Positions 1 to 8,143 of a stretch of 64,000 nt of DNA are shown here, in pieces (position 1 is the stretch's first letter; the number at the start of each line of letters is the position of its first letter). This DNA comes from Rhodanobacter sp. DHB23 (lineage in GTDB: Bacteria; Pseudomonadota; Gammaproteobacteria; Xanthomonadales; Rhodanobacteraceae): the NCBI RefSeq assembly GCF_014842975.1, contig NZ_JACYXK010000024.1, positions 126,554-190,553 on the forward strand, read 5' to 3'. Under the pieces are notes generated by a model. That model did no database searches, was not told the origin of the DNA, and was given only the letters and a program-made list of their open reading frames with translations. Position numbers and translations under genes: made by a program.

Positions 1-312
1 CTGCAGCTGCCGCTGGGCATCTTCTACTTCACGCTGATCGTGGCGTGGCTGGCCGTTTCGCTGAGCTTTGCCGCGGCCCCCGTCCTGAAGCTGGTCGCCG
101 AGCTCGGGCACTGGGACACCGGGACCTGCACCGGCCTGTCGGACTGGGCCTGCGGCGGCATCGAATGGCTGAGTGGCTGGGGCGGCGCGAGCGTGCTGTG
201 CGTGCTGGGCGTGCTGCTGTTCTTCACACTGCTGCACGTGGTGCGCGGGCTCGGCCACATGCACGGTGCGCTGGCCAAGGGACTGCTGGTGCGGGGCGTG
301 GAGCGCGGTTGA
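1..312 (+). CDS. C-terminal part of a membrane sensor-domain protein (5' truncated by window)
   Basis: The reading frame is open from the first base and stops with TGA at 310-312, so the start lies outside the window. The visible 103 residues begin LQLPLGIFYFTLIVAWL, a hydrophobic stretch resembling the 'putative sensor' membrane domain (PF13796-like) found in two-component and PspC-like proteins. A short loop with Trp and Cys residues follows, then a second hydrophobic segment (SVLCVLGVLLFFTLLHVV) and a basic tail. This is consistent with a four-helix membrane domain near the C-terminus. No kinase or DNA-binding domain is visible, so its signalling role is inferred from resemblance only. Confidence 0.5.
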   Translation: MQLPLGIFYFTLIVAWLAVSLSFAAAPVLKLVAELGHWDTGTCTGLSDWACGGIEWLSGWGGASVLCVLGVLLFFTLLHVVRGLGHMHGALAKGLLVRGVERG

Positions 313-375
313 CCCCGCGCGGCGGTATTCCTACGCTGGGCCGGCGCGTCCGTGCGCGGCCACCGGGGAGAAACC

Positions 376-2178
376 ATGCGCTTCCGTCGATCCGGGCTTG
401 CGGCCCTCATGCTGGCTTCGCTCGCGGCTGCCGCGGCGGACGCGCCGGTCAAGGGCTTCCCGCCCGCGTTGCCCGCCGCCGACCTGGTGCTGCGCGACGC
501 CAGCATCGCCACGCTCGATCCGCTGCAGCCGAGCGTGCAGGCGCTGGCGGTGAAGGACGGCAAGATCGCCGCGCTGGGCAGCGACGCCGACATCGCGCGC
601 TACGTCGGCCCGGACACCAGGGTGCTGGACCTGCACGGCGCCTTCGTCGCCCCCGGCTTCATCGAGGGCCATGGCCACCTGCTGGACACTGGCGATTCGC
701 TGACCCAGCTCAATGCGGGCACGGCGCCGAACTGGGATGCCGTCGTGGCGATGGTCAAGGCCGCGGTGGCCAAGGCCAAGCCGGGCGAATGGATCGTCGG
801 CCAGGGCTGGCAGCAGAGCAAATGGGACAAGGTGCCGCAACCCAACATCGACGGCCTGCCGCTGCCGGCCAGCCTCGACGCGGTGTCGCCGGACAACCCC
901 GTGCTGCTCGCGCACACCAGCGGTCACGCGATCTACGCGAACGCCATGGCGCTGAAGCTCGCCGGCATCGGCCACGACACGCCCGATCCCGTCGGCGGCA
1001 GCATCGTGCGCGACGCCCGGGGCAACGCCATCGGCGCGTTGCGCGACACCGCGGGCGACGCGGTGTACGCGGCCTACAACCGTTATCTCGACGGCCTGCC
1101 GCCGCAGGAGCTGGCCGCGCGCAAGGAGCAGTCGCTGAAACTGGCCATGCAGAACGAGGTGAGCAAGGGCATCACCGGCTTCGTGGACATGGGCGAGGAC
1201 TTCCAGACGATTGATTGGCTCAAGCAGCAGGCCACCAAGGGCTTCCCGCTGCGCCTGTACGTCAACGTCGGCGTGCTGGACGTCGCCAGCCTCGACAGGA
1301 ACCTCGCCAGGTACCGCACGATCGGCTTCGCCGACGACCACTTCACCGTGCGCGGCGTGGGCGAGGATGTTTCCGACGGCGCACTGGGCACGCACAGCGC
1401 GTGGTTCCTCAAGCCGTACGACGACGCGCCGGGCGTCACCGGCAAGAACGTCACGCCGATGGCCACGCTCGAACAGATCGCGCGCATCGCCGCGCGCGAC
1501 GGCTTCCAGGTGTCGATCCACGCGATCGGCGACCGCGCCAACCGCGAACTGCTCGACATGTACCAGAAGATCTTCGCCGAGGATCCGGCAGCGCACGCGC
1601 TGCGCTGGCGCATCGAGCACGCGCAGCACCTGGCGCCCTCCGACATCCCGCGCTTCGCGCAGCTCGGCGTGATCGCCTCGATGCAGTCCATCCACGCCTG
1701 CTCGGACGCGCCCTACGTGGTGCCGCACCTGGGCGAGCAACGTGCGAAGGAGGGTGCCTACGTGTGGCACTCGCTGATCGAAAGCGGCGCGATGGTGCTG
1801 GACGGCAGCGACACGCCGGTGGAGGACACCAATCCCATCGCCGGCTTCTACTGCGCGGTGACGCGCGACAACGGCCGCGGCCAGCGCTTCTTCCCCGCGC
1901 AGGCCAAGACCCGGCTGGAGGCGCTGCGCTCCTACACGTTCAACAATGCCTATGCCAACTTCGAGGACCAGCGCCTCGGCACGCTGAGCCCCGGCAAGCT
2001 CGCCGACATGGTGGTGATCTCGGGCAACCTGCTGACCATCCCCGACGACCAGATCCTGCGCACGCGGGTGCTCTACACCTTCGTCGGCGGCAGGCTGGTG
2101 TACCAGCGGGAGGGTGCGGAGGCGTGGCGCAGCGGCCAGTTGTTCGAGGCCATGCCCGAGTTTGACCATGTGAATTGA
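376..2178 (+). CDS. Secreted amidohydrolase, YtcJ-like metal-dependent hydrolase
   Basis: A 600-residue amidohydrolase-superfamily protein of the YtcJ/ExoQ-like group, whose members are zinc-type TIM-barrel hydrolases of mostly unknown substrate. The start at 376 is preceded by GGGGAG and gives a clean signal peptide (MRFRRSGLAALMLASLAAAAA), so it is probably exported. Family landmarks in order: small N-terminal beta domain, FVAPGFIEGHGHLL with the HxH metal ligands, VSDGALGTHSAW, VSIHAIGDRAN (His), WRIEHAQHL (His), and LDGSDTPVEDTNPI with the catalytic Asp. Length matches the family (about 550-600 residues). It follows the truncated sensor gene by 63 bp and has no obvious functional partner. 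Confidence 0.85.
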   Translation: MRFRRSGLAALMLASLAAAAADAPVKGFPPALPAADLVLRDASIATLDPLQPSVQALAVKDGKIAALGSDADIARYVGPDTRVLDLHGAFVAPGFIEGHGHLLDTGDSLTQLNAGTAPNWDAVVAMVKAAVAKAKPGEWIVGQGWQQSKWDKVPQPNIDGLPLPASLDAVSPDNPVLLAHTSGHAIYANAMALKLAGIGHDTPDPVGGSIVRDARGNAIGALRDTAGDAVYAAYNRYLDGLPPQELAARKEQSLKLAMQNEVSKGITGFVDMGEDFQTIDWLKQQATKGFPLRLYVNVGVLDVASLDRNLARYRTIGFADDHFTVRGVGEDVSDGALGTHSAWFLKPYDDAPGVTGKNVTPMATLEQIARIAARDGFQVSIHAIGDRANRELLDMYQKIFAEDPAAHALRWRIEHAQHLAPSDIPRFAQLGVIASMQSIHACSDAPYVVPHLGEQRAKEGAYVWHSLIESGAMVLDGSDTPVEDTNPIAGFYCAVTRDNGRGQRFFPAQAKTRLEALRSYTFNNAYANFEDQRLGTLSPGKLADMVVISGNLLTIPDDQILRTRVLYTFVGGRLVYQREGAEAWRSGQLFEAMPEFDHVN

Positions 2179-2335
2179 GGAGGATTTTATCTAATCCTGT
2201 TTTGCAATGAGCTCATGCGCTGCAGATATGGCCATCATGTGACCATTGCCTCACGCTGCCACTTTGAACGTAGGGTCGAGGGGCTGGAGCCGGGATGATG
2301 ACGGATTTAATTTCACAGGAATGAGGGGAGTCCAG

Positions 2336-2692
2336 GTGATCTTTTTGCAATCGCACAATGAACTGCGGAATCTCGGCCAGAAGCAGGTTAAGTTTTGTCC
2401 GGTTTGCAAACAAAATCAAAATCACAATATATGGCTTCAATACAGGCTCACGACGTTCAATCTCATCATGAATTTTGCAAGTGACATAAGATACCAGTTG
2501 GCTTGCTCAAATTGTCGCAATGGCGTGATGCTGAAGAGTCAGGAAGTAGAGAAATACTTCAAGGAAAAATTCAAGACTCACCCTGTGCCATTCGGCCACC
2601 GATATGGTGGCGTAATTGTCTTGGCAGTGCTTTCATTATTGATTGTCATCATGCTTGCGAACCAGGCTTATAAGTTTTTGCCTGACTGGTAA
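2336..2692 (+). CDS. Small zinc-ribbon protein with C-terminal membrane anchor
   Basis: A 118-residue protein of unknown function. Near the N-terminus is a CPVC pair and about 35 residues later a CSNC pair, together looking like a treble-clef or rubredoxin-type zinc ribbon. The C-terminus carries one strongly hydrophobic helix (GGVIVLAVLSLLIVIMLA), so it is probably tail-anchored with the ribbon in the cytoplasm. A GTG start at 2336 is preferred because GAGGGGAG lies 5 bases upstream; ATG at 2321 or 2246 in the same frame is possible. Base composition is clearly more AT-rich than the neighbours and codon use is atypical, suggesting acquisition by transfer. Confidence 0.6.
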   Translation: MIFLQSHNELRNLGQKQVKFCPVCKQNQNHNIWLQYRLTTFNLIMNFASDIRYQLACSNCRNGVMLKSQEVEKYFKEKFKTHPVPFGHRYGGVIVLAVLSLLIVIMLANQAYKFLPDW

Positions 2693-2774
2693 TTCGCGCC
2701 AATCAAGCGTGATCAGGTTCGAAGTCTGGGGGTCGGGTTTATTCCCCTTCCATCATCCGGCAAGCAGACTGTCC

Positions 2775-4319
2775 TCAACGATAATTGAAATCCGGCGAAG
2801 CCAGCAGAAAGGTGTTCCACTCCTGCTGCGAGTTCGCCTTGGCCAGCGCATCGCGCGTGACGACGGAAAGGTGCGGCTCGATGGCGTCGTAGTACAGCCG
2901 CGTGGCCAGCATGGGGAAGCCGGCCTCGCGCGTCTTGCTGCCGGGCGGCGTGAACAGCTGGGTGTTGCCGTTGCCGATGGCGGCGGCGATGTCGAAGCGG
3001 GTCGAGAGCTGGCCCGAGCCGGTCCAACTGGCGCCGTCCAGCGGCCAGCCGTCGGGCGTGATGCGGCCGTACAGCGGCTCGCCCAGCTGGTCCAGCCAGT
3101 ACACCAGCGGCAGGGCGTTGGCGATGGGCTTGCCGTCGTAGGCCAGGCGCACCGAGGACACCACGAAGCGCGTGGGGTCCATGAACTGCTTGCCGTTGGT
3201 CAGCAGTTCGCGCGAATCGAGCATGGTGTGCAGCACCGCGGCGATGTCGCCGCCAGTCTGGCGGAAGGTCTGCGCCATGCGCGCCACCAGCGCGGGCGGC
3301 GGGTTGTCGGCCACGAAGTACTGCGCGAGCCGGCGCGAGACGAACTGCGCGCAGGCCGGCTGGCGCACGATGAGGTCTACCGCCTGTTTCACCTCGTCGA
3401 AGCCGCGCCCCTTGATGTGCTGGCCGAGGAATACCTTGTCGCCGAAGTCGTGTCGGTACGGGTTGAACTGGAACAGGCCGTGCTGCACCACCAGCGGCGC
3501 CGCCTGCGCGTTGAAGTGTTGCGGCTTGCCGTCCGCCGGCACGATGCCGACGCCGGTGAGGATCAGCGCCAGCTGCTGCACGTCCTGCTGGGTGTAGCCC
3601 GAGCCCACGCCCAGCGTGTGCAGCTCCATCAGCTCGCGCGCGTAGTTCTCGTTGACGTGGCCCTTGGCGTTCTGCGCGTTGTCTAGGTACTCCAGCATCG
3701 CCGGGCTTTCCAGTGTGGCCATCACCAGGTCCCGGAACCGGCCCAGCGCGTGCGCGCGGATCACGTGCTGCTGGTAGTCGGCCAGCTCCCAGCGGATGCG
3801 GCCCTTGGGCGCATACACGCTGAAGTGGTTGAGCCAGAACCACACCAGTTGTTCCTTGAGCTGGTTGGGCCCGTACGCGGCCTGCAGCAGTTCGGCCTGC
3901 CGCGCCTGCTGCATCAGCGCGTTGCCGTGCTGCTGCCATGCCTTGTTGGCGGCGTCCTTGTCCGGCCCGGCAGGCATGGCCTTGATCTGTTGCTGCGCGT
4001 CGTACAGGTCGCCCAGCAGCTTCGGCATCGGCGTGTCGATCGCCTCGAAGCCGTGGATTAGCCCCGCGATGGGCGGCGGCAGCGCGCCGGGCACATGGTC
4101 GGCCAGCTGCGCATCGAGCAGGCCTTCGCGGCCCAGCTTCCGATAGCGCGCCACGTCCGCGCCGTCCACGCCGAAACCGTCGCGGCGCAGCCAGGTGAGG
4201 TCATTGCCGTTGAACGCGCCGCGCGCTGCCGGTGCGCCGGCCTGCGTGGGCTGGCTGGCGCAGGCGGCGAGCAGCAGGGTCGCGGTCGTGAGCAGGGGAA
4301 CGAGTGCGCGGCAATGCAT
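2775..4319 (-). CDS. DUF1800 family lipoprotein, second copy
   Basis: A 514-residue DUF1800 (PF08811) protein. The chosen start gives MHCRALVPLLTTATLLLAAC, a lipoprotein signal with an LAAC lipobox; a longer reading to 4484 would bury this signal. Family landmarks include LTWLRRDGFG, LKEQLVWFWLNHFSVYA, NYARELMELHTLGVGSGYTQ and GEPLYGRITPDGWPLD. DUF1800 proteins are usually encoded with a DUF1501 partner and are exported; their function is not established. It lies downstream of the DUF1501 gene on the same strand and is clearly paralogous to the DUF1800 gene at 5737-7317, sharing all these blocks. A palindromic repeat separates it from the upstream gene. Confidence 0.85.
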   Translation of the reverse strand: MHCRALVPLLTTATLLLAACASQPTQAGAPAARGAFNGNDLTWLRRDGFGVDGADVARYRKLGREGLLDAQLADHVPGALPPPIAGLIHGFEAIDTPMPKLLGDLYDAQQQIKAMPAGPDKDAANKAWQQHGNALMQQARQAELLQAAYGPNQLKEQLVWFWLNHFSVYAPKGRIRWELADYQQHVIRAHALGRFRDLVMATLESPAMLEYLDNAQNAKGHVNENYARELMELHTLGVGSGYTQQDVQQLALILTGVGIVPADGKPQHFNAQAAPLVVQHGLFQFNPYRHDFGDKVFLGQHIKGRGFDEVKQAVDLIVRQPACAQFVSRRLAQYFVADNPPPALVARMAQTFRQTGGDIAAVLHTMLDSRELLTNGKQFMDPTRFVVSSVRLAYDGKPIANALPLVYWLDQLGEPLYGRITPDGWPLDGASWTGSGQLSTRFDIAAAIGNGNTQLFTPPGSKTREAGFPMLATRLYYDAIEPHLSVVTRDALAKANSQQEWNTFLLASPDFNYR

Positions 4320-4340
4320 GGCGGCTATCCGTGCGGTGGC

Positions 4341-4415
4341 GTAGGAGCGCACCTTGTGCGCGATTGTTCTTGCCTTGATCGGAGCGTACGGCAATCGCGC
4401 ACAGGGTGCTCCTAC
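4341..4415. repeat. Palindromic intergenic repeat, family A, copy 1
   Basis: The two ends are inverted repeats built on GTAGGAGCGCACC...TGTGCGCGAT and its complement, with a 25-30 base centre carrying a GATCGGAGC motif. Other copies are at 30610-30687, 36170-36247 and 43058-43136; this copy's centre is inverted relative to those. The arrangement resembles a REP doublet (REPIN). The outer TAC/GTA end supplies the TAG stop codon of the DUF1501 gene (4412-4414). Confidence 0.85.
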
Positions 4416-5614
4416 ACGAGCCGCAGGTCCTTCGGCCTGGCTTGCGGGAACACCGTCTGCAGCTGGTTGCCGCTCAGGCCCCACAGCCGCGTGAACATCC
4501 CGCCCAGCACGTCGCGGTAGTCGTTGAGCACCTGGTAGTCGCGGTTCTGCAGCAGGTTCTGCTGGTTCACGGCGAGCTGTTCGCCGGCGATGCGGCCGCC
4601 GGCCACCTTGCCGCCCAGCACCCAGTGCACGGTGCCGTGGCCGTGGTCGGTGCCGTGGTCGCCGTTTTCGCGGAAGGTGCGGCCGAATTCGGAGAGCACC
4701 ACCACCGTGGTGTCGTTCCAGGCGTCGCCCATCGCGTCGGCGTAGGCGGCGAGGCCCTCGCCGAGGTTCTTCAGGTTGTTGGCGAGGCCGCCCTTGGTGC
4801 TGCCCTGGTTGACGTGGGTGTCCCAGCCACCCACGTCCACGAAACCCAGCCGGTATTGGGCGCGCATCAGGGTGGCGATGCGCCGCGTCTCGGCGGCGAA
4901 GTTGTGCGCGCTGGGTGCGCCGCGGCTGGCCGCCACCATCTCGTTGCGCAGGTCGTCGGACACGGTCTTGGGCAGGGCGAGGCCGTCGGCGCTGGCCTGT
5001 TCAAGCGAGGTGCCCTTGTACATGCCGGCGAGGATGGCCGACTGCCGCGCGTCGAAATGCGCCTTGGGGTCGCTCTGCAGCGAGATGTTGGGGATGTCGC
5101 GGCCCGCGCCCTGGAAACTCAGCGGCAGGTTGTTGGTGAAGGCGATTGCCGGCGTGTCGCCGTTGAGCACGCCGGAGAGCCGCGCGAGGAAGCCGGAGCG
5201 GTAGTTGGCCACCGGGCCGAGCGGTTCGCCGCGCTCGATGTGGTCCTGCGTCTCGAAGTGGCTGCGCGAGAGGTCGTTGGTGCCGGCGAAGGGGATGAAG
5301 GCGAGCTGCTTCTTCTGCCACAGCGGGTAGAGCGAGTCTCGCACCACCGGGCTCAAGGCCCAGTTGGCGTCCAGCGGCAGCGCGCTGTCCGGGTTGTTCG
5401 CGTCGGGCTTGGCGATGGCCAGCGTGGGGCGCGATTCGTAGTAAAAGTCGCTGCCGCAGGGCACCAGCAGGTTGTTGCAGTCGTAGCCGCCGCGCAGGAA
5501 CACCAGCAGGAAACGCGGCGTGCCGGCCGGGGCCGCGAACAGCCGGCCGGAGAACGACAGCGTGGACGCGGCGGCGGCACCGGCGGCGACAAGCAGGAAT
5601 TCGCGGCGGTTCAT
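4412..5614 (-). CDS. DUF1501 family Tat-exported protein
   Basis: A 400-residue DUF1501 protein, a family distantly related to alkaline phosphatase/sulfatase folds. The start at 5614 gives MNRREFLLVAAGAAAAST, a twin-arginine-type signal (RREFL). Visible landmarks are FLLVFLRGGYDCNNLLVPC near the mature N-terminus, RLGFVDVGGWDTHVNQG (Asp and His in a probable metal site), TTVVVLSEFGRTFRENGDHG and GTDHGHGTVHWVLGG. These His/Asp-rich blocks match the family's metal-site motifs. It is transcribed after the DUF1800 gene at 5737-7317, separated by a repeat, forming the classic DUF1800-DUF1501 pair. The substrate is unknown. Confidence 0.85.
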   Translation of the reverse strand: MNRREFLLVAAGAAAASTLSFSGRLFAAPAGTPRFLLVFLRGGYDCNNLLVPCGSDFYYESRPTLAIAKPDANNPDSALPLDANWALSPVVRDSLYPLWQKKQLAFIPFAGTNDLSRSHFETQDHIERGEPLGPVANYRSGFLARLSGVLNGDTPAIAFTNNLPLSFQGAGRDIPNISLQSDPKAHFDARQSAILAGMYKGTSLEQASADGLALPKTVSDDLRNEMVAASRGAPSAHNFAAETRRIATLMRAQYRLGFVDVGGWDTHVNQGSTKGGLANNLKNLGEGLAAYADAMGDAWNDTTVVVLSEFGRTFRENGDHGTDHGHGTVHWVLGGKVAGGRIAGEQLAVNQQNLLQNRDYQVLNDYRDVLGGMFTRLWGLSGNQLQTVFPQARPKDLRLV

Positions 5615-5640
5615 GGCGATACCTCGGTGGTGGTTTGCGC

Positions 5641-5731
5641 CTCCCCCTGCATGCAGGGGGAGGTTGAGAGGGGGGCTTTTCGCTGCAAGAGCGACTCCAC
5701 CCCGACCCTCCCCTGCAAGCAGGGGAGGGAG
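5641..5731. repeat. Palindromic intergenic repeat doublet, family B, copy 1
   Basis: Two oppositely oriented palindromic units, CTCCCCCTGCATGCAGGGGG and CCCTCCCCTGCAAGCAGGGG, are each followed or preceded by a G/C-rich tail and separated by about 45 bases. The same inverted doublet occurs at 17276-17377 and 39361-39480. It lies between the DUF1800 and DUF1501 genes of one operon. Confidence 0.85.
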
Positions 5732-5736
5732 TTCTG

Positions 5737-7317
5737 CTAGCGGTAATTGAAGTCGGGCGAGGACAGCAGGAAGGTGTTCCACTCCGTCGGTGACTTCGCC
5801 TTGGCGAGCGCGTCGCGGGTGGCGTCGGAAAGCGTGGGCGCGATGGCGTCGCGATACAGTGCGGAACCTTGCAGGTCGGGCACGTCGTGCGGCACGGGCC
5901 CGGCGTCGCCATCGGCGAACAGCCGGTTGCGGCCGCTGCCGATCACGCGGGCGAAATCGAAGCGCTTGCTCAGCTGGCCCGAGCCGGTCCAGCTCGCCGA
6001 ATCCAGCGGCCAGCCGTCCGGCGTGATGCGGCCGTACAGCGGCTCGCCCATCTGCCGCAGCCAGTTCTGCAGCGGCGCGGCGTTGGGGATGGGTTGACCG
6101 TCGTAGGCCAGGCGCATCGACGAGACGACGAAGCGCATCGGATCCTTGAACTTGCGTCCGCCCAGGGCGGACGCGTCCTTCGACAGCATCATGGTGCGCA
6201 CCACCGCGGCGATGTCGCCGTCGGTGCGCTGGAACGTTTGCGCCATCGCATCCAGCAGGGCGGGCGAGGGCTGGTCGGCGATGAAGTATTCGGCCAGCTG
6301 CCGCGAGACGAACTGCGCGCAGGCGGGCTGGCGGGTGATGAGATCCACCGCCTGCGCGATCTCGGCGTAACCGCTGCCGCGGATGGTCTGGCCGAGGAAG
6401 GTCTTGTCGCCGTCGTCGTGCTTCGCGGGGTTGAACACGAACAGGCCGTCGCGCACGACGCCGGGCCGGCCGCGCCCGAAATAGCCGATCCGCTGCGCCA
6501 GTTTCGGCGGCGCGAGGCCGGCGCCGGTGAGCACGCGCATCAGCTGCTGCACGTCGGCCTGGGTGTAGCCCGCGCCCACGCCCAGCGTGTGCAGTTCCAT
6601 CAGTTCGCGTGCGTAGTTCTCGTTGGTCTTGCCCTTGACATTCTGCGCGTTGTCGAGGAACACCAGCATGGCCGGGCTTTGCAGCGTGGCCATCACCAGG
6701 TCCCTGAACTTGCCCAGCGCATGCGGGCGGATCACCCGTTCCTCGTAGTCTGCCGCGAACACGCGCACCGGGCCCTTGTTCGCGTACACGCTGAAATGGT
6801 TGAGCCAGAACCACACCAGCTGTTCCTTGAGCTGGTCGCCGCCGTACACCGCATGCAGCAGCTCGACCTGCGCGGCCTGCTGCTCGAGGTCGCGGCGGTA
6901 TTGCTGCAGCGCCTTCTTCGCGGCCTCCTTGCCGGGGCCGTCGGCCATGTCCTTGTAGCGCTGCTGGCTATCGCGGAAATCTGCCCACAGCTCGGACAGC
7001 GGCGTGTTCACCACCGACAGCGCGTTGATCTGCGCGGCGACCTGCGGCGGCAGCGTGTCGTCGGCGCCGGCCAGTTGCCCGTCGAGGAAACGCGTGCGGC
7101 CGAGTTGGCGGTAGCTGGCCAGCGTGGCGCTGTCCAGGCCGAAGCCGTCGCGGCGCAGCCAGGCGATGTCGGCGAGGCTCAGCCCGTCCACCTTCGCGAC
7201 GACGGTGGAAGTGGCCATGACCTGCGGCCCGGCTTGCCCCGCACAGGCCATGGCGGGCAGGCAGCCCAGCAGCAGGCCAAGCACGGTGGTGCGTCGACGT
7301 GTCGATGCGACGGGCAT
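5737..7317 (-). CDS. DUF1800 family exported protein, first copy
   Basis: A 526-residue DUF1800 protein that probably heads the DUF1800-DUF1501-DUF1800 cluster. The start at 7317 gives MPVASTRRRTTVLGLLLGCL, a secretory signal; the next in-frame start upstream, at 7353, adds twelve unlikely residues. It shares with the paralogue at 2775-4319 the blocks WLRRDGFG, LKEQLVWFWLNHFSVYANKG, TNENYARELMELHTLGVGAG, MRFVVSSMRLAYDGQPIPNA and GRITPDGWPLDSASWTGSG. The two copies therefore arose by duplication, but they differ substantially in the N-terminal third. It is divergent from the methyltransferase gene at 7485. Function is unknown; export and pairing with DUF1501 are family features. Confidence 0.85.
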   Translation of the reverse strand: MPVASTRRRTTVLGLLLGCLPAMACAGQAGPQVMATSTVVAKVDGLSLADIAWLRRDGFGLDSATLASYRQLGRTRFLDGQLAGADDTLPPQVAAQINALSVVNTPLSELWADFRDSQQRYKDMADGPGKEAAKKALQQYRRDLEQQAAQVELLHAVYGGDQLKEQLVWFWLNHFSVYANKGPVRVFAADYEERVIRPHALGKFRDLVMATLQSPAMLVFLDNAQNVKGKTNENYARELMELHTLGVGAGYTQADVQQLMRVLTGAGLAPPKLAQRIGYFGRGRPGVVRDGLFVFNPAKHDDGDKTFLGQTIRGSGYAEIAQAVDLITRQPACAQFVSRQLAEYFIADQPSPALLDAMAQTFQRTDGDIAAVVRTMMLSKDASALGGRKFKDPMRFVVSSMRLAYDGQPIPNAAPLQNWLRQMGEPLYGRITPDGWPLDSASWTGSGQLSKRFDFARVIGSGRNRLFADGDAGPVPHDVPDLQGSALYRDAIAPTLSDATRDALAKAKSPTEWNTFLLSSPDFNYR

Positions 7318-7484
7318 GCATGCATTCCAGATGGGAGGTCCGGGGGGATTCAACGCCGGGCATAACGGTACCGATGACTTTCGTGCCCCGATACGGTGCG
7401 CGGGTTCGCCGACGATTCATGTTTCGCAGCAACTTGCGCCCGCGCGGCGCCGGTTACCATGCGCCATCCCGCCGGAGCCACGCG

Positions 7485-8093
7485 ATGCCCAAGACCTACG
7501 ACCGCGCCTATTTCGACAAGTGGTACCGCGACCCCGCGCATGCGGTGGGCTCGCCCGCCGAACTCAGGCGCAAGGTGGCGATGGCGGTGGCGCAGGCGGA
7601 GTACTACCTCGGCCGGCCGATCCGCAACGTGCTGGACGTGGGCTGCGGCGAGGGCACGTGGCGCGCGCCGCTGCGCGCGCTCCGGCCCGGCATCGACTAC
7701 CGCGGGCTGGACGCCAGCGAGTACGTGGTGGCGCGCTACGGGCGCAGCCGCAACATCGGGCTGGCGCGCTTCGGCCAACTGGAACACCTGCGCTTCGACA
7801 CGCGCTTCGACCTGATCGTGTGCACCGACGTGCTGCACTACCTCAAGCCTGCGGAAATCCGCGCCGGCCTCGGCGGCATGGTCGAGATGCTGGAAGGCAT
7901 CGCCTTCCTCGAACTGTTCACCAGCCGCGACGATGTGGAGGGCGACCACCATGGCTTCGTGTCGCGGGCGCCGGGCTGGTACCTGCGCGAGTTCGGCGAG
8001 GCCGGCTTGTTGCCGTGTGGCTCGCACTGCTACCTGGGGCCGCGGCTGGAGCGGCGCATCGCGGCATTGGAGAGGGCGCAGATGCCGGCATAG
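7485..8093 (+). CDS. Class I SAM-dependent methyltransferase
   Basis: A 202-residue Rossmann-fold methyltransferase. Motif I is NVLDVGCGEGTW (around residue 46), followed by an acidic end of strand 2 (YRGLDASEYVV) and the post-strand 4 block FDLIVCTDVLHYL. The start at 7485 (MPKTYDRAYFDKWYRDP) is chosen because this is the usual N-terminus for such proteins, although the frame stays open further upstream. The substrate cannot be inferred. It is transcribed away from the DUF1800 cluster, and the next gene starts 50 bp downstream on the same strand, so co-transcription with the protease-like gene is possible. Confidence 0.8.
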   Translation: MPKTYDRAYFDKWYRDPAHAVGSPAELRRKVAMAVAQAEYYLGRPIRNVLDVGCGEGTWRAPLRALRPGIDYRGLDASEYVVARYGRSRNIGLARFGQLEHLRFDTRFDLIVCTDVLHYLKPAEIRAGLGGMVEMLEGIAFLELFTSRDDVEGDHHGFVSRAPGWYLREFGEAGLLPCGSHCYLGPRLERRIAALERAQMPA

Positions 8094-8143
8094 CTGCATT
8101 ACCATCCGGCGCGGCGGCGCAGGCAAATCCACAAGGGGGAAAC

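Noticed and set aside
4412-6814. 800-codon frame suggesting a fusion upstream of the DUF1501 protein
   Set aside because: The upstream 400 codons are an out-of-frame reading of the DUF1800 gene; the twin-arginine signal at 5614 marks the true start.
7124-8143. Upstream extension of the aspartyl-protease/TPR gene
   Set aside because: The frame is open but crosses the methyltransferase gene in another frame; a strong ribosome binding site and signal peptide define the start at 8144.
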